Shown here piece by piece: positions 1 to 5,002 of a stretch of 5,002 bases of DNA. The translations under genes were made by a program, and so were the position numbers. This DNA is from Flavobacteriales bacterium UBA3364 (lineage in GTDB: Bacteria > Bacteroidota > Bacteroidia > Flavobacteriales_F > PHOS-HE28), in the NCBI GenBank assembly GCA_002360495.1, contig DEQO01000156.1, positions 1-5,002 of the forward strand, in the 5' to 3' direction. Within the stretch, counting starts at the first letter, position 1; each line of letters starts with the position of its first letter. The notes under the pieces were generated by a model, which was not told the origin of the DNA, did not search any database, and was given only the letters and a program-made list of their open reading frames with translations.

Positions 1-1364
1 AGGTTCCAGAAATGCACCGTGCCGCTTTCGGCTGTCGCTTTCATCAGGATCTTCAGCGAATTGCTCCTGTTCTTGATCCGCAAACGGAAGTGCGGACGAC
101 CATTGAGCGGATGTGCCGCTTCGGCCGTGAGGTTGAAGTAGACCGTATCATTCCCTTGTATGATGGACGAATCGAGATAGGCCTGCTGCGTAGCGGTATT
201 GTACCACGGTGTTTCCTGCAGCGTCTGGCCCACGCTGTTCGTGATGGCGAAGCCGGCAGAGAACACTTCGCCGGTCCCTCCCCACATGGTCAGACTTTGC
301 CCCCACATCTTGGGATGCGCGCTGTACGGATAGAACTGCACGCGTGAGCGCAAGGTGTCCGCCGTGAAATCCTTCTTGATATGGAAGAAGACATCGCCGT
401 TGTTGCCGCCGGAATTGCAGAAGACCACACCTTGCTCCGAGAGCTGGTCGATCGCCTGGCTGATCAACGAATTGCCGTCGAGCGTACCGATGTAGTACAG
501 CCCCCAGCTCATGTTCACCACCAGCCGCTTGTCGTCCTGGTCGGCGATCCCCTTCATCCAGTTGAACGCATCCAGAACGGCCGCCGCATCGACCAGGAAG
601 GTGCAGAAGAGGAATTGCGACTCGAAGGCCACACCGCGATAGTCCGTCCCCGCCCCGCTGCCACCGGCGATCCCCGCCACGTGCGATCCATGCGTGGCGA
701 AGCTGTAGATGTTGCTCGTGTCCGCTTGCGTTGCCAACAGGTCCTCCGTCGTGGTCAATTCGGTACCGTAGCCGAAATCGGCAGGTGCCGGGCCCGCCTG
801 GCGGTATTGGTCCCACGCTGCGCGAACACGTGTCTCCTGCAGCAACGTGTCATAGAACATCGGGTGCGTGTAATCGAAGCCCCAGTCGGTGATGCCGATC
901 AGGACGTCCTTCCCGGTGTATGACTGCGGAAGATCGATCCCACGGTGCACGCTGTCCGCATGGATGGATCTCACCGCCAGATCGAGGTTCGGTGCCGCCT
1001 TTCCGGCCAGTTCCACATAGTCGACACCCTGCAGGTCGTTCACGACCTCCAAATGGCGTGCATCAACGCGGAAGGAGATGATGTTCCCGGTCCGAGAACC
1101 CCAGCGAACCGGGCCGCCCTGCTCCTGCCCGTGCTCGAAGGCACTGTTCACCTTTCCCAGAAAGCCGACCATGCACCGACCATGGATCAAGGCCGTCGGG
1201 TAGTAGCCTTGGGTCTCCTCGGTCAATTTCGCGGCGTCGGGATAGCGTTGCGCTAGAATGGTCAGCGCGTTCATGTCGGCACGAGTGGTGGCCGGCATGC
1301 TCGTCTGCGCCTGAGCGGCGGAAGCGATCGACAGGAGAACTGGAACGATGTAGCGAAATGCCAT
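1..1364 (-). CDS. Secreted subtilisin-family (S8) serine peptidase, 3' end cut by window edge
   Basis: The frame is open from an ATG at 1364 to the left edge, giving 454 residues without a stop; the C-terminus lies outside. Residues 1-19 look like a Sec signal peptide: Arg4, a hydrophobic core, and an Ala-Gln-Ala cleavage site before Gln20. Residues about 55-125 resemble the propeptide region of such peptidases. The S8 landmarks follow in order: catalytic Asp160 in DWGFDYTHP, catalytic His225 in HGSHVAGIAGG, the NMSWG strand at 284-288, and the probable oxyanion Asn321 in GGNNG. The catalytic Ser (GTS motif) is not reached within the 133 residues after Asn321. In subtilisin this gap is about 66 residues, so an extra domain is probably inserted here, as in CspA-like S8 members. 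The protein is expected to be exported and to cleave extracytoplasmic proteins; the substrate is unknown. A type IX sorting domain may follow off-window, but this cannot be seen. No clear ribosome binding site precedes the ATG. Confidence 0.94.
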   Translation of the reverse strand, partial: MAFRYIVPVLLSIASAAQAQTSMPATTRADMNALTILAQRYPDAAKLTEETQGYYPTALIHGRCMVGFLGKVNSAFEHGQEQGGPVRWGSRTGNIISFRVDARHLEVVNDLQGVDYVELAGKAAPNLDLAVRSIHADSVHRGIDLPQSYTGKDVLIGITDWGFDYTHPMFYDTLLQETRVRAAWDQYRQAGPAPADFGYGTELTTTEDLLATQADTSNIYSFATHGSHVAGIAGGSGAGTDYRGVAFESQFLFCTFLVDAAAVLDAFNWMKGIADQDDKRLVVNMSWGLYYIGTLDGNSLISQAIDQLSEQGVVFCNSGGNNGDVFFHIKKDFTADTLRSRVQFYPYSAHPKMWGQSLTMWGGTGEVFSAGFAITNSVGQTLQETPWYNTATQQAYLDSSIIQGNDTVYFNLTAEAAHPLNGRPHFRLRIKNRSNSLKILMKATAESGTVHFWN

Positions 1365-1381
1365 GGCGTGGAACTATCCCG

Positions 1382-1389
1382 CCAAGTTA
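1382..1389 (-). promoter_or_regulatory. Possible -7 promoter box of the S8 peptidase gene
   Basis: On the minus strand this reads TAACTTGG, one mismatch from the Bacteroidota -7 consensus TAnnTTTG. A TTG lies 22 nt upstream, slightly further than the usual spacing to the -33 element. The box ends 17 nt before the ATG at 1364, which would leave a very short leader. The 128-bp gap after lon must hold either a promoter or a read-through region, and this is the best candidate in it. A one-mismatch match is weak evidence. Confidence 0.27.
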
Positions 1390-1492
1390 CAGTGCCCTTT
1401 CTTCACCACTTCAAGGGGGCGTGCACCAACGGTCCCAACACCCACGGAGCGGGAACATCGGGCAATGCGCCGTCCACGTACGACCCAAAGGC

Positions 1493-3943
1493 CTACGCCA
1501 CCTTCAGCGCGTTCTCCACCTTCTCCTTCAGCAAGGCGTGCTTCACCACTTCGATCATCTCGGTGACGTAAGTGAAGCGCATGCCTTTCGTATAGCGTGC
1601 GTCGATGTCCTCGATGTCCTTGCGGTTGTCGGCGCTGAGGATGATCTCCTTGATGCCCGCACGCTTCGCGGCGAGGATCTTCTCCTTGATGCCACCCACC
1701 GGCAGTACACGGCCACGCAGGGTGATCTCGCCCGTCATCGCCGTGAACTTGCGCACCTTCTGTTGCGTGAACGCACTGGCGATACTGGTGAGCATGGTGA
1801 TGCCGGCGCTCGGTCCATCCTTCGGGGTGGCGCCCTCCGGTACGTGGATGTGGACGTTCCAGCGCTTGAACACATCGGTATCGATCCCGATGATCTCGCT
1901 GTGGCCTTTGAGGTATTCCAACGCGATGACGGCGCTCTCCTTCATCACGTCGCCCAGGTTACCGGTGAGGGTGAGCTTGCCTTCGCCCTTGGTGATGCTG
2001 GTCTCGATGAAGAGGATGTCACCTCCCGTTGGTGTCCATGCCAGACCGGTGACCACACCGGCCACGTCGTTGCCCTGGTACTTGTCGCGTGCATGACTGG
2101 GGCCGTAGATCTTCACCAGATCATCCATGCCGATGGTCACGCTGTGCTTCTCCTTCAACGCGATCTGCTTGGCCCGGTAGCGCACCAATTTGGCGATCCG
2201 TTTCTCCAAGGTCCGAACGCCACTTTCATCCGTATACTGATCGATGATCGCTTCGAGCAGACCTGCGGCAAGTTTCAACTGCTTCGTCTTGATGCCGTTC
2301 TCCGTGAACTGCTTCGGAAGCAGGTGGCGGTTGGCGATCTCCAGCTTCTCTTCCTGTGTGTAACCGTTCACCTCGATCACTTCCATCCGATCGCGCAAGG
2401 CCGGGTGTATGGAACTGAGCGAGTTCGCGGTGGCCACGAACATCACGCGACTGAGGTCATAGTCGATGTCGACGAAATTGTCGTGGAAGGTGCCGTTCTG
2501 TTCGGGATCCAACACCTCCAGCAAGGCGCTGGCGGGATCGCCATGGAAGTCCTTGCCCACCTTGTCGATCTCGTCGAGGACGAAGAGCGGATTGCTCGTC
2601 CCGGCCTTCTTCAGGCTTTGCATCAGGCGGCCGGGCATGGCACCGATGTAGGTACGGCGGTGTCCACGGATCTCGCTTTCGTCGTGCAGGCCGCCCAGGC
2701 TCATGCGCACGTACTTACGACCGAGTGCTTCGGCCATGCTCTTGCCCAAGCTGGTCTTGCCGACCCCGGGAGGTCCGTATAGCAGCACGATAGGCGCTTT
2801 CATGTCGCCCTTCAACTTCAGCACGGCGAGGTGCTCGATGATGCGCTCCTTCACCTTTTCCAAGCCGAAATGGTCGCGGTCCAGGATCTTCTGCGCGTTC
2901 TTCAGTTCGAACTTGTCGTTGCTGTATTCGCCCCAGGGCAGCTCCAGCAACAATTGCACGTAGTTGTATTGTACACTGAACTCCGCGCCGGCCGGGTTCA
3001 TGCGCTGCAGCTTCAGCAATTCCTTGTCGAAGACCTCGCCCACTTTGGCGCTCCACTTCTTCTTCCCGGCTTTCGCGCGCATCTCCTCCAGTTCGGTCTC
3101 GATGGGGTTGCCACCCAGCTCGTCCTGGATCGTCTTCATCTGCTGGTGCAGGAAGTACTCGCGCTGCTGGCGATCCACCTCCGTGCGCACCTTGCTCTGG
3201 ATCTCGTTCTTCATCTGGAGCATCTGCAGCTCCTTGGTCAGGTGCGCGAGCAACAGGCTGGCCCGTTCGCGCAGATCGGCAACCTCGAGCATCTTCTGCT
3301 TCTCGGCCACCTCGGCGTTCATGTTGCTGCTGATGAAATTCACCAGGAAGCTCGGGCTGTCGATGTTCTTCAGCGCGAACTGGGCCTCCGTGGGGATGTT
3401 CGGGCTTTGCTTGATGATCTCTCCGGCAAGGTCCTTCAACGAACTCACCAGGGCGTGGAAGCTCTTGTCGTCCTTCGCCGGGCGGATCTCCTCGAACTCC
3501 TTCACCTTGGCGGTGAAGTAGGGATCGATCCGCACCATCTCCAGCACTTCGAAGCGCTTCTTTCCTTGGATGATCGCCGTGGTGCTGCCATCGGGCATGC
3601 GCAACATGCGAATGATCGTGGCGATAGTACCGATCTTGTTCAGGTCCTCGGCGTTCGGTTCCTCGATCTGGCCATCCTTCTGGCTCACGACACCGAGCGT
3701 CTTGTTGCCGCGATACACCTCCTGGATCAGGCGGATGCTGCGGTCACGGCCCACCGTGATGGGGATCACCACACCGGGGAACAGCACGGTGTTGCGCAAA
3801 GGCAGAATGGGAAGCTCAGGCGGAGTGGTCTCCGCATTCATCTGCTCCTCATCTTCCGCTGTAATGAGGGGGATGAGCTCGGTCTCGTTCTCGAGCGCCT
3901 CGGAGCTGAAAAGGTTCTTGTCAGTATGGAGTAGGTCGTTCAT
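1493..3943 (-). CDS. lon: ATP-dependent Lon protease (LonA type)
   Basis: Complete 816-residue LonA, a cytoplasmic hexameric AAA+ serine protease that unfolds and degrades misfolded and regulatory proteins. An acidic extension (1-43) precedes the substrate-binding LAN domain, which begins at about 44 (ELPILPLRNTVLFPG). A helical, coiled-coil-rich segment spans about 215-315. The AAA+ module has Walker A at 390-397 (GPPGVGKT), Walker B at 453-458 (LFVLDE), sensor-1 Asn507, a likely arginine finger in ALRDRM (515-520) and sensor-2 Arg577. The pore-region signature EIRGHRRTYIGAMPG is intact at 424-438. The C-terminal protease domain (about 625-810) carries catalytic Ser712 in PKDGPSAG and Lys755 in GGIKEK; their 43-residue spacing equals that of Ser679 and Lys722 in E. 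coli Lon. Length is normal for LonA and no key residue is missing. The start is well fixed: an in-frame TAG sits directly before the ATG. The stop is TAG. It appears to be transcribed from its own promoter in the upstream gap. Confidence 0.98.
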   Translation of the reverse strand: MNDLLHTDKNLFSSEALENETELIPLITAEDEEQMNAETTPPELPILPLRNTVLFPGVVIPITVGRDRSIRLIQEVYRGNKTLGVVSQKDGQIEEPNAEDLNKIGTIATIIRMLRMPDGSTTAIIQGKKRFEVLEMVRIDPYFTAKVKEFEEIRPAKDDKSFHALVSSLKDLAGEIIKQSPNIPTEAQFALKNIDSPSFLVNFISSNMNAEVAEKQKMLEVADLRERASLLLAHLTKELQMLQMKNEIQSKVRTEVDRQQREYFLHQQMKTIQDELGGNPIETELEEMRAKAGKKKWSAKVGEVFDKELLKLQRMNPAGAEFSVQYNYVQLLLELPWGEYSNDKFELKNAQKILDRDHFGLEKVKERIIEHLAVLKLKGDMKAPIVLLYGPPGVGKTSLGKSMAEALGRKYVRMSLGGLHDESEIRGHRRTYIGAMPGRLMQSLKKAGTSNPLFVLDEIDKVGKDFHGDPASALLEVLDPEQNGTFHDNFVDIDYDLSRVMFVATANSLSSIHPALRDRMEVIEVNGYTQEEKLEIANRHLLPKQFTENGIKTKQLKLAAGLLEAIIDQYTDESGVRTLEKRIAKLVRYRAKQIALKEKHSVTIGMDDLVKIYGPSHARDKYQGNDVAGVVTGLAWTPTGGDILFIETSITKGEGKLTLTGNLGDVMKESAVIALEYLKGHSEIIGIDTDVFKRWNVHIHVPEGATPKDGPSAGITMLTSIASAFTQQKVRKFTAMTGEITLRGRVLPVGGIKEKILAAKRAGIKEIILSADNRKDIEDIDARYTKGMRFTYVTEMIEVVKHALLKEKVENALKVA

Positions 3944-3969
3944 CTACGGCGTTGCCAGAAAGTCAGTTG

Positions 3970-3977
3970 CAAAGATA
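3970..3977 (-). promoter_or_regulatory. Putative -7 promoter box of lon
   Basis: On the minus strand this reads TATCTTTG, an exact match to the Bacteroidota -7 consensus TAnnTTTG. It ends 26 nt before the lon ATG, so transcription would begin about 20 nt upstream of the start codon. No convincing -33 TTTG/TTG lies at the expected distance: one TTG is too close and the other about 35 nt away. No heat-shock operator such as CIRCE was seen. The position between genes and the exact match make this the likely lon promoter. Confidence 0.55.
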
Positions 3978-4078
3978 TTCCACCAAGCCCCCCTTCGTGT
4001 GGACGTGGTTTTCAACAGTATGTGGCCTCCCGGGTCAAGCTTCGTGCCGGAGCGGGAAGGGGTGACAGATGGGCAGGA

Positions 4079-4633
4079 TCACCGGACCAAAGCCACCCTG
4101 TCGACCCCTAGAAAGTCGTTCAAGGTCGGGTCCACCGCAATGATCGCGCCGCTGCGCAGGTCAGTGACCAGGCATATGTCGTGGTCCTTGAAGAACGGAG
4201 AGTCGAACAGCGCGTGTATGTCCTCGCCGAAAACCTCGAGTTTGGCGACCGTCTGCTCGCACCTGACGGTCCGTTGCAAACCGGAACGATCAAGCGCCAC
4301 ATTGCAAGCAGCCGAGAACAAAGCGGCATATCCAACGCAATGTGCCCGGTCGTTGGACAAGAGCAGGATCGATGGGTCGTTGCTCGTGCCTCTGAACGCA
4401 TAGGACAGCTTACCAGCGGTCAGGTCCAGGGCAAAATCGACAGCGCCTTCCATATCCATCGGCAAGGTGCTTTCCCGCAAGTTCGCGAGACACGACGAAC
4501 GCGCTTCCCCATTGAACGACAATGCAGTGCGTTCATCGGTCACCCGATACTTCACCACGCTGCGGTAAATGGGGCCGCGGAACAGGTACGAGAATAGGAA
4601 AACCGCAAGGATCGTTGCGAGGAACTTCCGCAT
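4079..4633 (-). CDS. Small anchored or exported transglutaminase-like protein
   Basis: An 184-residue protein of no recognised named family. Residues 4-18 are hydrophobic after Arg2-Lys3 and form an N-terminal anchor or uncleaved signal; no clear signal peptidase site is seen. The body carries the pattern of the transglutaminase-like (papain-fold) superfamily: Cys99 in HCVGYA, followed by a helix-like stretch, His151 in DHDI, and Asp168 in VDPT, 17 residues after the His. The C-x-GYA and VDPT parts fit well. The His context lacks the usual following aromatic, so catalysis is not assured. Four further cysteines (48, 110, 125, 154) could form disulfides if the domain is extracytoplasmic. The ATG at 4633 is preferred over the in-frame ATG at 4714, because the latter would overlap the upstream gene by 59 bp and place a Cys-rich stretch before the anchor. 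The gene starts 22 bp after the upstream stop, which suggests an operon. It could be a peptidase, an amidase-like enzyme or an inactive binding domain. Confidence 0.82.
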   Translation of the reverse strand: MRKFLATILAVFLFSYLFRGPIYRSVVKYRVTDERTALSFNGEARSSCLANLRESTLPMDMEGAVDFALDLTAGKLSYAFRGTSNDPSILLLSNDRAHCVGYAALFSAACNVALDRSGLQRTVRCEQTVAKLEVFGEDIHALFDSPFFKDHDICLVTDLRSGAIIAVDPTLNDFLGVDRVALVR

Positions 4634-4655
4634 GCCATTGTAACGATCACATTGC

Positions 4656-5002
4656 TCACACGCGTGCCCGCTCAATCCGGGACTGCTCGAAAACATGCCG
4701 CAGCATTGCTTCATCCACCGCCGTCAGCGGAACGTGCCTGCGCTCCATCACGCGACGTGCGGTGGAAAGCGCACGTTCCACGTCATACGCCTCGAAGCCA
4801 TCGGCACCGCCCCAGGAGAACGATGGAATGTGCTTCGGCGGAAAGCCGCCACCAAAGACGTTCGCTGCCACACCCACCACCGTGCCCGTATTGAACATGG
4901 TGTTGATGCCGCTCTTGCTGTGATCGCCCATCACCAGCCCGCAGAATTGGAGACCGGTCTCCACCATGCCGCCTTCAGCAGCGCTCCAGACCTGCACGTT
5001 GC
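4656..5002 (-). CDS. GlmU-like sugar nucleotidyltransferase/acyltransferase, C-terminal part
   Basis: The frame is open from the right edge to a TGA at 4656-4658, giving the last 114 residues; the start lies outside. The visible part carries a highly characteristic stretch: TGLQFCGLVMGDHSKSG (15-31), NTMFNTGTVVG (33-43), a Gly-rich GGGFPPKHIPSFSWGG (50-65), then a C-terminal helical tail. This matches my recollection of the Bacteroidota GlmU-like family, in which an N-terminal nucleotidyltransferase domain precedes a left-handed beta-helix of hexapeptide repeats. The family is predicted to make activated sugars, perhaps UDP-N-acetylglucosamine, in the cytoplasm for cell wall or surface glycans. 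The precise substrate cannot be inferred from this fragment, and the nucleotidyltransferase half is not visible, so no gene symbol is given. It is probably co-transcribed with the small gene that follows 22 bp downstream. Confidence 0.9.
   Translation of the reverse strand, partial: NVQVWSAAEGGMVETGLQFCGLVMGDHSKSGINTMFNTGTVVGVAANVFGGGFPPKHIPSFSWGGADGFEAYDVERALSTARRVMERRHVPLTAVDEAMLRHVFEQSRIERARV

Noticed and set aside
148..816. Minus-strand open frame of 222 codons within the S8 peptidase region
   Set aside because: It overlaps the S8 frame, which carries the catalytic Asp and His motifs over the same bases. Its own translation is Arg/Gly-rich and domain-free.
1365..1492. Possible lon terminator in the gap after its stop codon
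   Set aside because: Only short GGG/CCC pairings and the small palindrome CGTACG were found. There is no stable stem followed by a T-tract on the minus strand.
1358..2782. Long plus-strand open frame (474 codons) opposite the 3' half of lon
   Set aside because: It lies antisense to a clearly conserved Lon coding sequence. Its translation is rich in His, Leu, Val and Asp with no recognisable domain, as expected from the complement of GC-rich codons.
2831..3934. Plus-strand open frame (367 codons) opposite the 5' half of lon
   Set aside because: Same reason: an antisense shadow with low-complexity Leu/His/Gln composition and no domain, while the minus strand encodes intact Lon motifs.
3570..4403. 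Plus-strand open frame of 277 codons across the lon promoter gap
   Set aside because: It is antisense to both lon and the transglutaminase-like gene and shows no recognisable domain.
4634..4714. Cys-rich 27-residue N-terminal extension of the transglutaminase-like protein (start at 4714)
   Set aside because: Most of it overlaps the end of the GlmU-like coding sequence in another frame. The ATG at 4633 directly precedes the Lys/Arg-plus-hydrophobic anchor and leaves a normal 22-bp spacing.

Overview
The window looks like chromosomal DNA from a member of the Bacteroidota with fairly high GC. Three things point there. The partial gene at the right edge belongs to the GlmU-like sugar nucleotidyltransferase/acyltransferase family typical of that phylum. 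The lon gene is preceded by an exact match to the Bacteroidota -7 promoter consensus (TAnnTTTG). None of the visible starts has a clear Shine-Dalgarno sequence. The exact lineage cannot be read from the sequence.

All four genes lie on the minus strand, so transcription runs from high to low coordinates. From the right edge: (1) the C-terminal part of a GlmU-like protein (4656-5002, 5' end outside the window); (2) 22 bp later, a small membrane-anchored or exported protein with a transglutaminase-like Cys-His-Asp pattern (4079-4633), probably in the same operon; (3) a 135-bp gap holding the likely lon promoter, then a complete ATP-dependent Lon protease of 816 residues (1493-3943); (4) a 128-bp gap, then a secreted subtilisin-family (S8) serine peptidase that starts at 1364 and runs off the left edge with 454 codons visible.

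The arrangement is mostly ordinary housekeeping. Lon handles cytoplasmic protein quality control, the GlmU-like protein probably makes nucleotide-sugar precursors for the envelope, and the S8 peptidase acts outside the cytoplasm. The link between these genes appears to be position only; nothing shows that they form one system. The least characterised item is the small transglutaminase-like protein. No RNA genes, mobile elements, CRISPR arrays or convincing rho-independent terminators were seen. No stretch longer than 135 bp lacks a gene.
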